Source: Leishmania mexicana MHOM/GT/2001/U1103 (lineage: Eukaryota; Euglenozoa; Kinetoplastea; Trypanosomatida; Trypanosomatidae). From it: a DNA stretch of 64,000 bases. Location of the stretch: NCBI RefSeq assembly GCF_000234665.1, contig NC_018321.1:410594-474593 (forward strand), written 5' to 3'. The notes under the pieces were generated by a model. It saw only the letters and a list, made by a program, of their open reading frames with translations. It made no database searches and had not been told where the DNA came from. A program made the translations under genes and the position numbers. Positions 28,044 through 38,400 of the stretch are shown here, in pieces; the stretch's first letter is position 1, and every line of letters begins with the position of its first letter.

Positions 28044-31000
28044 ATGCCTGGGCGTTCAGGCAGTGAGGCAGGAGGCGTAGGCCCCTCAGTCGAGCTGGTA
28101 ACTCCACTCAGTGCCACAAGGGCGACCTCTGCTAGGTCCTCCAGCGGGCGAGGTCATCCGTTACACCCAAGTGCCTCCGCCAGCTTCTGCTTCAGCGACA
28201 CCGTTCCCACCCACGGTCAACACGCTTTGGCAAATGCCGGAGAGGTGGTTCACGTAGACCACGGTGGGGGCCAGTCGCAGCGGAGCTGCCTCCCCACCAT
28301 CATCGACACGTCGGCGACTGAGCCGACTGCCGCTGGTGTGCCCTTTCTTCGCCCTGACTTTGTTTCTTCACGAGCGGTTTTGGCAGACATGACGATGAAC
28401 AGCCAAGTCTCCACACCGCACCAGTCTACCCCCGCTGCTGACACGCGCTCTGTTCAGCTTCTTCAGCACCTGCAGCAGATGCTTCAGAACAACGTACCGA
28501 CGGCGATGCTGCAGCAGTGGGTGTCCGCCAAGCTCCTCCAAGCCACATCGCCTGCCACCTTTACGCGACCTCCCGCTGCTGTCGTAGTTGGCCCCTCGCT
28601 ATCTGCGAGACCGCTCCCCCCCACCGCCCTGCCAGCTTCGGCACGGGGGCAGCTGACAAGTCCACGCATCCCCGGTGGCAGTCGCCCGCCGCGACGGCCC
28701 GCGCCGGCGGTGTCTTTTTCTGCTGTCGCCTACCCACATCGTCAAACACACCAGCAGCAGCTCTCACCACGGCAGGGCAGCCCTTTGGACCGCGTCAACG
28801 TTTCTTCCGAATCGTCCTTCACCCCGTCTACCATCGGATGTGTGTCCACCGCAAACAGCGGCAGTGGTGTCCCCAGTGCTCTGACGCCGGCCGTCGATGG
28901 AGGCGCAGTTGCGCTCGCGCCAGCGATGCGCAGCGCCACGTCGGTGGGTGTCACGGTGCTGTCGAAGGCTGACATCGAAGCGCCTATATCAGGGCCCTCA
29001 CTGCAGTTTTTGGCAGGTTCGGCGGTTGCGCCATCAGTGGAGAGGGGCCCCTGCTCCACCGTCAATGACCCGCTCACCAGCGGTGCCGGCAGTGACGTCG
29101 ACCCGGCGGAAGCTCAGCGATTTTTCTGCGGCGACGGCCTACTAACGACTTCGCGACTGCGCCGGCAGCACTCCCAGTGTCGTTCGCTTCGAAACCAGAG
29201 CAGCAACGCCGGCTACAGTTCTCCCACTGCCCCATCTGGTGGGGTGTGGTCAGCGACGGTGTCCGGCACGGATGCTAACATGGCCCTCCCTCCGACCATC
29301 ATTCTCCACTCAACGTCTTCCAGCCCTGCAGACTCCCCGAGGCACTGCCGCGTTGCCTCTGCACTGCACTCAGCTACGAAAGCAGCGATTCACGCGACAA
29401 CGTCCCAGCTTGTGGCAGTCAAGCGGCAGAACATCTCACAGCTGCTCGAGGAGCGCTTCTCGCGTCACTCCCAAAATCTTGTCCGGCGCGCGGCATCGCC
29501 ACTTGTGCAGGTCGGCAGCGGCTCGCCTGGGACTTCAGCGTTGTCCGGGGCGACTTTGGGGGCAGCTTTCTCGCAGGGACGGTCACGCTGTGAGAGCGAC
29601 TTCGGCGCAGACAGTGACAACTCCAGCCTCGCCACCGCGAATACTGTGCTCGAGCGCCTCGAGGCACCGACCGGCTCGTTGGTCGCGCCAGAGACGCGGC
29701 TCCCATCGGTGGCAAGCGCTCCGCTCAAGGTGGAGGAGAGGGGTGCCGTGGTAGCGGTGCGGTTTTCGGCTCATCGCGCTCCTTTGCCATCGGTGGCCGC
29801 GGCGGCTTCTGGCACTGGCCCGGCGCGCAAATTGCTAGCCAGCCGTCCATCGCCTGCCATCACGCCACCCAGTCTGCTGGTGACGGGGATGGATCTGGGC
29901 GAGAGCGGCGGCTCTGGGGTGTCGTCACTCCAAGGTAATCGTAGCGTAAGCGACGACCATAGCGCCGTGTCGAACGGCGCCGCTGCTGCTGCCCCGCTGC
30001 CGTTGCCTGCATCCGTGGAGTCTGCGTCAATCCACCGATGCACCGACAGCATCCCTTCAGAGCAGCCCACGAATGCAGAGGCCCAGCTCAAGCTGCTGCT
30101 GCAACGGGGCCGGCCGAGCAGCACCTTGTCGGCCGTGATGGCTGCGCGCTCGCTGACGGCGGCCACAGAGGCTGCTTCGGGCGATGCCGCAGAGCCGGCG
30201 GCGGCCGCGGAAGTGCTGGGTGTCACCTCCCCCATGGCGGCTGATACGGAGGGCGCGAGCGTGCCCTGCACCCCTTGCCGGGAGTCGTCATCGCACACCA
30301 ACTCGTTCATGCTCAGCGGCGGCGACTCGCACCAGTTGCCACGTTGGTGGGGCGGCGCTGCCGCCCATGACGGTGAGCATTACCATCTTCCTCATCGCGG
30401 CGCCATCTTGACCCTGCCTGCAGTGAGCGCCTCCGCCTCTCCGTTCGCGTCGGCGCAGCCGCCGCTGAACATCAACTCACACACACCTGTCTTGGAGACA
30501 TCACTCTCGCAGCTTGCCCCGTTGCCATCCGCGGTGATTCAAGCCACACGCCAGGCCACCGTGACGCCGCGGAGGGTGACCAGCTTCGTCTCCAACGCCA
30601 GCAGTGACCTCCGTTGTGGTGGTGCGACCGGGGGGCACGGTGCCGCTTCGCTCCTCAACCTCGCCGAGCAAGATTCCTTTTCCCTGCATGATGACGTGCC
30701 GAGTTTTAACAGCAGCCACACCGCTGGCGTGTCGTCCATCGGCGACGGCATGAGCGGCAATCGCCGGCGCCACTTCTCCGTGCTTCACTTGAGCCAGTCG
30801 TCTATGAACGGCGGTGTAGACCCCATGGACGGAGTTATGCCGAGCTTCATCCTGGATGACATCAAGGGTGCGCAGCGCCGCTCCGGCCCACGCTTCTTGC
30901 GCTCCTTCTGCCGTCACACGCCTGTGCGAGCCACGGAGAGCGTGACGCACGAGGCGCTGAGGGGGCTTGGGGTGCCGTTCATTGAAGGCATCGACCAGGC

Positions 31001-32807
31001 CTCAGTCCCAACAAACGTCTTGCAGCTGATGGACGCATACAGGTTCACGGACAGCTGCGCCTTCTACGTGGCGATGTGCCTCAACGTGTTTCTGCGCTAC
31101 GGGTTCGTGCAGCGCTTCGGATGGAATCTGCAGAAGCTGAAGAGGTTCTTCGAGGTGGCCGCGACGTACTTCCGCGGCGGCAACCCGTTCCACAATGCGG
31201 TACACGCCGTCGACGTCGTCATGGCGGCTCACCAGTGGCTCAACGAGGGGAGCACCGGCGCCGCACTTTCCGATGATGAGGCGATGACGTTTTTGTTCAC
31301 CGCCATGGTGCAGCAGCTCGCTCACACAGGCGCCGATAACCGCCTGCTTGGACAGCTGAAACACCCGTACGCGATGCTCTGCAGCTACGCGTCGCCTCAG
31401 CAGGGTGCCACTGTCGCACTAGTGATGGCGCTACTGAGTCGACCAGAGCTGCATTTCTTTCCAGTCCCCTTCCTCGCCACAGCTCACACTGCTGGCGCCA
31501 GTGTCGTTGCCGACCCGGCCCTTGTAAAGGAGTGGACCACGGGCCGCGAGTCGCAGGTGTACGATATGCTGGCTGACCTTATCACGGCCACAGACGAGCG
31601 TAACCATGCCACGCTGAAGCAAAACATCGTGCGCATGGGGGAGGAGAACGCGCGGCGGCACGGCTGCATGTGTGCTTCCACTCACACCGACCGCTCCTTC
31701 TCCCAGGCCGACGCCGCGACGCGGCTGCCGTACCCGTCCCTGCTGGGCAACTTCTGTCTCAGCTGCTGCGCCTACATCACCGACGCGCACGTGCCCGACC
31801 TGCTGAAGGCGGTGCTGCACTTCATTGACTTCGCGTACCTGTTCCGCCCTTACCAGGTCTATCTGTCCGGCAACATCGCCTACATGGCGGAGGTGTACCG
31901 GCAGAGCCAGCGGGAGTACCAACTGCTGCAACGCTGGCAGGAGCAGCAGCTGCCAAGGGCCTTGACGGATGGGGCGGATGGGGAGAGGGTTGGGGAGGAA
32001 GTTCTGCGGAGGCGGTCTGGTGCTCAAAACCCCGGCGCACCTTTCTGCGCCCCGGCGACGGACGCTTACGCGCCAGCGGTAACGTTTGCCACGGCGCTTC
32101 TGGCAGAGCAGCAACCTTGGCGGCAAGGCGTTGCTCAAGCCTCCACCGTGACCTCGCTGCAGCGCAGCGGCGATGAGGCCGTGCTAACTGCGGACGCCCC
32201 GCCGCCGTCGCGCCGTGTGACGGACGTGACGCTGCCGAGCGAGATGCCAGCGCATCGTCACTCTATGCGTCCGCCACTGCTGGCGCTGAATGCGCAGCTG
32301 ATGCAGCAGGCGACGAGAGCGTCCCAGGACGAGGACGCCTCTGTCTTGAATGCGCTGGGCAGTTCGACGTGCGCACAGCCCCTCAAGGGTCTCGGTCGCG
32401 ATATTGTGCTCATTAGCCTGGAGGACTTGTGCCTGCCCTTCCTCGTGCAGCTGGCCCCGTACATGCCGGAGGCGTGGGTGGCGGCGAGTTACGAGAACCA
32501 TCAGCGGCTGATGAAGTCTCTTCCAACACCGGAGAAGTTTGATGAGGTCGTCCATCGGTTGCTCGGCATGGGCGAGGAAACAGAGGCGGAGAGGCTCGAG
32601 GAGGATATGAAGAAAGAGGGCGAGGCCGAGGAGGAGGCGGATTGCCTTGCTGCTGAGGGCTCTTTTGCGCTACCGTGGCGGCTGCTGCGTCCGATACGCC
32701 CCATTGAATCGGAGTGGACGGTGGACAAGGACGGTCTGGTGCGACGTGTGGTGAGAGAGATCATGAGAGGGCCCGATCAGCTGCTGAAAGAAAGCGATGC
32801 GAGCTGA
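28044..32807 (+). CDS. Class I cyclic-nucleotide phosphodiesterase-fold protein, probably catalytically inactive
   Basis: 1587 residues from the first in-frame ATG; the upstream frame opens only at a GTG. Residues 1 to about 960 are Ser/Ala/Pro/Gln-rich and look disordered. A PDE-type helical domain follows from about 985 to 1480. It retains 'FHNAVHAVDVV' (H1050, H1054), the family HNxxHAxDV signature. It also keeps 'TATDERNH' and the metal-ligand Asp of 'LHFIDFAY' (H1259, D1262). But the hallmark HD pair of the ALxHDxxHPG motif is replaced by Q1090-Q1091 in 'AMVQQLAHTG'. The purine-selective Gln position in the last helix appears to be D1453 ('RDIVLISL'). Class I enzymes need the HD pair for zinc and magnesium, so hydrolysis of cAMP or cGMP is unlikely. 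A regulatory or scaffolding role is possible. A low-complexity insertion of about 100 residues lies between the last two catalytic-core helices. No GAF, FYVE or membrane segment was seen. Confidence 0.8.
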   Translation: MPGRSGSEAGGVGPSVELVTPLSATRATSARSSSGRGHPLHPSASASFCFSDTVPTHGQHALANAGEVVHVDHGGGQSQRSCLPTIIDTSATEPTAAGVPFLRPDFVSSRAVLADMTMNSQVSTPHQSTPAADTRSVQLLQHLQQMLQNNVPTAMLQQWVSAKLLQATSPATFTRPPAAVVVGPSLSARPLPPTALPASARGQLTSPRIPGGSRPPRRPAPAVSFSAVAYPHRQTHQQQLSPRQGSPLDRVNVSSESSFTPSTIGCVSTANSGSGVPSALTPAVDGGAVALAPAMRSATSVGVTVLSKADIEAPISGPSLQFLAGSAVAPSVERGPCSTVNDPLTSGAGSDVDPAEAQRFFCGDGLLTTSRLRRQHSQCRSLRNQSSNAGYSSPTAPSGGVWSATVSGTDANMALPPTIILHSTSSSPADSPRHCRVASALHSATKAAIHATTSQLVAVKRQNISQLLEERFSRHSQNLVRRAASPLVQVGSGSPGTSALSGATLGAAFSQGRSRCESDFGADSDNSSLATANTVLERLEAPTGSLVAPETRLPSVASAPLKVEERGAVVAVRFSAHRAPLPSVAAAASGTGPARKLLASRPSPAITPPSLLVTGMDLGESGGSGVSSLQGNRSVSDDHSAVSNGAAAAAPLPLPASVESASIHRCTDSIPSEQPTNAEAQLKLLLQRGRPSSTLSAVMAARSLTAATEAASGDAAEPAAAAEVLGVTSPMAADTEGASVPCTPCRESSSHTNSFMLSGGDSHQLPRWWGGAAAHDGEHYHLPHRGAILTLPAVSASASPFASAQPPLNINSHTPVLETSLSQLAPLPSAVIQATRQATVTPRRVTSFVSNASSDLRCGGATGGHGAASLLNLAEQDSFSLHDDVPSFNSSHTAGVSSIGDGMSGNRRRHFSVLHLSQSSMNGGVDPMDGVMPSFILDDIKGAQRRSGPRFLRSFCRHTPVRATESVTHEALRGLGVPFIEGIDQASVPTNVLQLMDAYRFTDSCAFYVAMCLNVFLRYGFVQRFGWNLQKLKRFFEVAATYFRGGNPFHNAVHAVDVVMAAHQWLNEGSTGAALSDDEAMTFLFTAMVQQLAHTGADNRLLGQLKHPYAMLCSYASPQQGATVALVMALLSRPELHFFPVPFLATAHTAGASVVADPALVKEWTTGRESQVYDMLADLITATDERNHATLKQNIVRMGEENARRHGCMCASTHTDRSFSQADAATRLPYPSLLGNFCLSCCAYITDAHVPDLLKAVLHFIDFAYLFRPYQVYLSGNIAYMAEVYRQSQREYQLLQRWQEQQLPRALTDGADGERVGEEVLRRRSGAQNPGAPFCAPATDAYAPAVTFATALLAEQQPWRQGVAQASTVTSLQRSGDEAVLTADAPPPSRRVTDVTLPSEMPAHRHSMRPPLLALNAQLMQQATRASQDEDASVLNALGSSTCAQPLKGLGRDIVLISLEDLCLPFLVQLAPYMPEAWVAASYENHQRLMKSLPTPEKFDEVVHRLLGMGEETEAERLEEDMKKEGEAEEEADCLAAEGSFALPWRLLRPIRPIESEWTVDKDGLVRRVVREIMRGPDQLLKESDAS

Positions 32808-35458
32808 GATGTGGAGTAGGTGGGGAGTGGTGGTGGTTAGGGAGGGAGGGGGGGACTGGCTGGCTGTCGTTCATCTCCGACAGTTGTGGGCTCTCCTCCC
32901 TCTCTTTCTGTGAGCTGGCAGCCGACCCTACGCATAAACTGGCGAGCGCGAACAACGGGTACGTGCGGATGCGTACACATTCACACCCAAGTGACGAGAT
33001 GCGCACGCCTTCTGCTATAGATGTACACTACCAGGTGTGAGGAGCGCGCGCGTCAGGCTGTTTAGCACCTTCTGTTTTATTCCTTCTATCTTCATGTGTG
33101 TGTGTGTCTGTCTCCCCTCTCCCTTCTCCCTTCACGACCATCCTTCCCCTCCCTGTCCACGACGGCTGTGGGGCCCCAGCCATGGTGCACCTCCGAGGTA
33201 TGCCCGTGTCTGCGCATGCCCCCCCTCCCCCTCCTCCTCCTCCCTCTCTCTGCTTGTCTTCTTTTGTTTCTATGGCTGCAGCTTCCCGTGCCACGCTGCC
33301 TCTGCGCGCGCCCCTTCCCCTCCCTCTGCCTGTATCGGTGGGCGCCGTGTGATACGCCCCGCCACGCATGCTCCGCTCTTCTTCGCTTCCTTGCCTTGCC
33401 TTTATTGTTGAGCGAAAACATGTATGCCCCCTCCCCCCCATGTGTGCTCTTGCGGTCGATGCTGCCGCTGGTCGACCCGCCGTGCGCGTGCGCTGCTCAC
33501 ATCACCACGCGGCAGTGCACCCATTCCTCCTCTTGTCGCTCTCTGTGTTGATTGACTTTACCCCCTCCTCTCTCCTCTCCTGTCCCTTCGACGCGTGCCT
33601 ATGCATGCGCCGGTGCGTGCGCTCAGGGGTCATTCGTACGATGTGTCGTCCGTCACGCCGTATTATCCAAAACGGGGTCGTGGTATCTATGCTGCTTCTC
33701 GTGCTCTTCCTTGGCCTCCTCCCCCCTCCTCCTCCTCCCCCCTCGCGACAACATTACCATCACACTCACCCACCCCCCGCGTGGCCTTTGTGCAGCCGTT
33801 CGTCATCTCTCCGGATTGTTTCTTTGCTTTGTGGATGTCTGATAACAACTTTCGCATGTTTCCGCTGGTGTGTCGTGCCGTTGTGCCGCCTCCCCCCTCT
33901 GTCTGTGTGTGTGGGTGGATGTGGGTGTGGGTGGGTCGCTTCTCTTTTCCCCCTTCTTCGTCCTGTCTCTGTTTCTCGTGGAGGTGTACGAGCAACGGGC
34001 AGGCTGGGCGGTGCGAGGGGTGCGCCGGAGTAAGAGATGTGGATGCTGTGTGCTTGATCCCTCCCCGCCCCCCTTCCCTTCCCTCTCTGTTTCTCTCCCC
34101 CTTGGCACATAGGCTGCTATGGGAAGCGGGACGCACACACAGACAGAGCGGAGAAGGGAGGGGGGGCGGGGGACAGTGGTGCTGGGCAACACGCATGTAA
34201 AGAATGCGGGCCCCACTCAAACTCCCGCGTACAGTTTCACAACTATCCGTGCCCTGTAACTTTCTCGTCACCTCTTCGCTGGGTGGCGGAAGGTGGCGCC
34301 GGTGGATGTGCGTCAGCACGGGGTCTCTCTCTCTCTGCCTCTGAGTCTCCTTGCGCACGAGCAGGGGCAAGCAAGGATTCCAAGGAAGCACATGTGCAAC
34401 GGTGCGGTGGCAGCGAAGGGCCGCATCGGGGGGGGGGGGAGGAGGGTGACGGTGTGTGCGTGCGTGTGTGTCACGCATGGGCTGTGGAAAGGGTATCCCT
34501 CCTCCATGCATTCAAGTTCGGACTTGTCGGCCGTGGCCACCCCCATCTGGTGGATGACGCGCAGAGGGGGATTTCGAGCATCATCGAAGTCCCTAAGCAT
34601 GTGAGCCCTTCTCCCTCCCAACCCCCCAACCGCGCGAGCACGACGCCGCGACGTGGCCTTCACGCTTGCCTTTACGACAGATGCCCTCTTCTCATTCCGG
34701 CTTGCGGACTTTCTCTTCGCTGCCACTCGTCGCACCGTCCTCCCCGCCTCGCTACGCTTGCTCCTCCGTTTTCTTTTCCGTGCACACGCACGTGCTGTAC
34801 ATCCGCTTCACGAGGGGCGTGCGCGTGCCAACCGCCGCACAAGTCTTCGCACCCGCATACAGAGACGCGCAGTCGCACATCAGACACGTATACACGTAAG
34901 GCACTCACACCTGTCACACCCGCTGCCGCGCGAATTTCTTTACCATTGCGCCTTGTCGCTCTCACTTTGGTGCTGTCTTGACCGCTCTCTCTCTCTATCT
35001 TCCTCCCTCCCTCGCTAACGCCCTCGCCACGCGGAGGACTTTGTGCGGCGCAGCGGGCATACCGTTGGCGAGAGAGGGCGAGGGTGCGCTACTAAGGAGG
35101 CACGGACGAGGGGAGGGGAAGGTGGAGGGGAAGGGCAGCACATGGGTGGTCATGCATAGAGACGACTAGGTGTGTGATCGAGCCTGCATCGGTGTGTCTG
35201 TCCGCCTCCCTCTCTTTTCCCCCAACGTGAGGCTCACTGGCCTCTGCTGCCGGAAGGGACGAAGGAAAAAGCCAAGCGCTTTGTTTTTTTTGTCTTCTCG
35301 TGACTCGCTGCCCCGCGTCTGTGTCTGGTGTATCACCATCTCTCTGCGCTCCGTGGGCCCTCACCTGATCCCGTCGCTCAGCGCGGCTGTCACCTGTCAC
35401 CTGTCACCTTCCCCCTCTCTCTCCTCTTCTCATACCCTCCTGCGCAGGCGTATCGACC
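32808..35458. other. Intergenic spacer PDE-like to BTB-like gene
   Basis: About 2.65 kb without a supported gene. It is mostly CT-rich with TG repeats, a run of 12 Gs at 34428-34439 and a less repetitive stretch at about 34480-34600. The open frames here, up to 274 codons, overlap in several frames and both strands, and are rich in Pro/Ser/Arg/Cys with no recognisable domain. Confidence 0.65.
35407..35447 (+). promoter_or_regulatory. Candidate spliced-leader acceptor for the BTB-like gene
   Basis: A strong pyrimidine tract ends 'ccctcctgcgcag', with AG at 35446-35447. That is only 12 bases before the ATG at 35459, so a very short 5' UTR or an upstream alternative site must be used. Confidence 0.45.
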
Positions 35459-38400
35459 ATGCTTGAGCAAACATATCCCTCAGCCTTGACAGCGCCGTCA
35501 TCGCTGCCACCGCCGCCGCCGCCGATGGCCGTCTCTCGCTCTCTACTTTCGGGGGTCCACACAACGGCGACAACAGCGGCGAGCGCCTCCTTGTCTTCCA
35601 CAACCGACACCACCGCGGCCTACTGCTCCACCGCGCAGTCCTCCTCACTCGCTGACGCCGGTCACGGAACTCCAGGCAGTGTACTCGGCGGGGTTCATGA
35701 CATCAGCGCCAGTCGGTCCCACTCTTCGATGGCGACTGCCGAGGATGCCGGCGCCACCTCTCTGGTCTCACGCCAGCGTGCAGAGGCTGCGTGTCGAAAG
35801 AGGCCACGGCTACTGCGGTGCCACGCGATGACACCGACGCTTCTCTCCTCCGGCGAGCTGATGGCGTGGGAGCAGCCCGTACTGTCGGCGGCGGCGTCCC
35901 TGCCCACTGCGACGCCAACATCGGTCGCCAGCCACCCCACACCCAACACTGTGCCTCCTGCAAGTTTCTTCCACACTCCACCTCCTCCTACGCCACTATC
36001 ACCACCTGTGTCACAGCAGCAGACACAGCAGCGTGAGCTGAGGCAGCCACGATGTGTCCGGCGCAGCGGTGTGCCGTTCATTGAGCAGGTGCAGCAGCGG
36101 TGCCGCACCGCTATGGGACTCACGCAGCACCTCGTGGCGCCGCAACGCTTACCGCGTGCCTCAGGCGCCTCTGCCGAGTCGCCATTACACACCGCGGCGG
36201 TTGTGATGCGGCAGCCGTGCGGCTCACTCTCGGCGCCTCTGTCGCCTATTTCCTTTCCATGTGGAAGTCATTCAGGTTCGGCGTCGGTGCTGAGGGCGCA
36301 CTCCTCTGCCGAGTTTCTGTCCCCAGGGACACGTCAGTTGCACTGGTCCAAGCGTGGGAGGGTGCCTGCGGCTCCCGGTGTCATCAGCGATGCGAATAAC
36401 CGACGGAGCACCAGTGCTCGCGAAAGTGGACTGCTCGACAGCGTCCGTGACGGACAGCAAGATGAGAGCTGCAGGAGCGCCCCTGGAGCCCGCGTGGGTC
36501 TCGGAGAACCGAGCGAGCTTAGCAGAGATGGCCACGACAGAGGCATGGGCACTGGCGATGGTGCGCTGCATCGCGTAAGTCTGTCAACCCCGCTTCTCTT
36601 CGTGGTTCCGTCTTCTCCCTCGGCGGATGCCGACGCCGCCGCGTCGTCAGTTGCGAGCACAGCCGGAACAGCATTGGCTCATTCAACTACCGAGCCGGCG
36701 CACGACACGTGCAACTTGCCCTGCTCTTACTCACGACCCTCCGGCACTCGTTACCACCCCCAAACGCCTCGTAAGGCGCACTCTGGCATTGACCCATGTC
36801 ACTTGGCGGGGCACCCCTTGGTGAGCCGCCCGCCGCCCTTATTCTCGGCTGCGGCCGCACAGGGCGTACTCTGCCCGCCCGGCAACGGATGCGCTTCTGC
36901 CGCCGCTACTGCGTCACGCGCTCGAGACAGCCGCCCTCTCACCTTCCACAGCCACGAGGGCGGCGTGCCGAGCCCGTCGCCGTCACGCTGGCCTTCCACG
37001 TTGCAAGCGCACGCATCTCTTTCTTTGTCTTCCTCGGCAGCAGGAGCAGCGGCAGCGCCGTTGATGAGCAGTGCACAGCCAGGCCCCTCTCCGACCATGT
37101 CACAGCGGCAGCAACAGCGACACTCGCCTCTGTTCGCCGTTCTCCCTACCGCGTCGGTGATTCCTTCATCGCAGAGCATGGCAGGGGCGACTCCTGCGAT
37201 GTCCGCAGCTGGCAGAGGTGACTCTTCTACGCCACCGCTGGTGTTCACCGCGATGGAGCCCGCCGCCGCGGACATACGTTCCACTAGCGGCAGCCAGTAC
37301 CTCTCCCAAGAGATGCAGCCGGCCTCCAGGTCTTCCTCTGCAGTCAGCATGTCCCCATATCTGGCGCACAGCGACGATCGCGGCGGAAGCCCAGTGCGTG
37401 CGTTCATGCTTCAGCAGCACCCTTTCTCCGAGCCTATGGTAGCCACATCCGCGCTTGCCGCGTCGCTGCCGTCATCTCGCACCGTCACACCGCCAGGCAT
37501 CGCAGGCAACTCGCACGACCGCATCGCGCATGTTGACTCTTCTGCCACGACACCTCGAGCCACTTCGGACACCGCTGTGGTGGGCAGTGATAGGCCCCAC
37601 TGCGCTCATCATCCTCACAGTCATCCACCGGAGGGGGCGGTGGTGGCAGCGGCGACCGTAGCCTCTGCCGCGGCATCGCCGTCTCGCTCCTCCGTTTTGC
37701 AGCCTCAGCAACCGCCTCCGCTGCTCCCGAGGCCGGCAGGGGTGCACCATCGACCAGGGATGCCACCACCGCTGCCCTCCCTCCCAGCTATGTTGCATGC
37801 CTGTGAGACACCGTCACGCCGCCAGCAGCGACCACCGGCAGAGCGGCACTGTGCCACGGCAGGTGCGCACGCCAGACAGCCAGTGACCGCGGTGGAGAGA
37901 ACGGTGAAGGCGGCCTCAGAGATGGTGGTGCCGTCCGCGGACCCGGCGATGCTGCTCGTGGTGCCTGGAGGTGTTTCCTCGGTGCCGGCCGCCTCCATTG
38001 CTGCCATGATCGGCTTCTCTGGCGACGCGCCAAGCTGGGGCAGTGATACCCATGCCGATGCTGCCTTAGCCCTCATCGAGGACGCCGTGGAGGGGGGTTC
38101 CAGCGCGGAGGGGCGGCTCGTAGCACCTGGTCGGCGGGTGGGCGGCGGGGAGGGCGGCGCAGGATCGGCCGAGACCGCCGTCGAGAAGGTGATTACCTAC
38201 TTCCCAATTCGAAAGTCCGTGCTGGCACAGCGCAGCGCCTACTTTGCTGCTCTTCTCGACGAAGGCAGCGGCTGCAGCCCTTATGTGCGCAGCACCCCGG
38301 ACGAGTACGTGGATCTCACCGACTTGTTGCCACTTCCGACAACAGCGGAGCCAGCAGAGGCGCGGGATGCCCATCGGTGCAGGGCTGGCGGCGCGGGCGT

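Noticed and set aside
33368..34033. 221-codon frame in the spacer before the BTB-like gene
   Set aside because: Its translation is a product of CT-rich spacer (Pro/Ser/Leu/Cys), overlaps other open frames and has no domain.
34283..34981. 232-codon frame before the BTB-like gene
   Set aside because: It starts at a non-ATG codon, spans a run of 12 Gs and a CA/CT-rich segment, and shows no conserved pattern.
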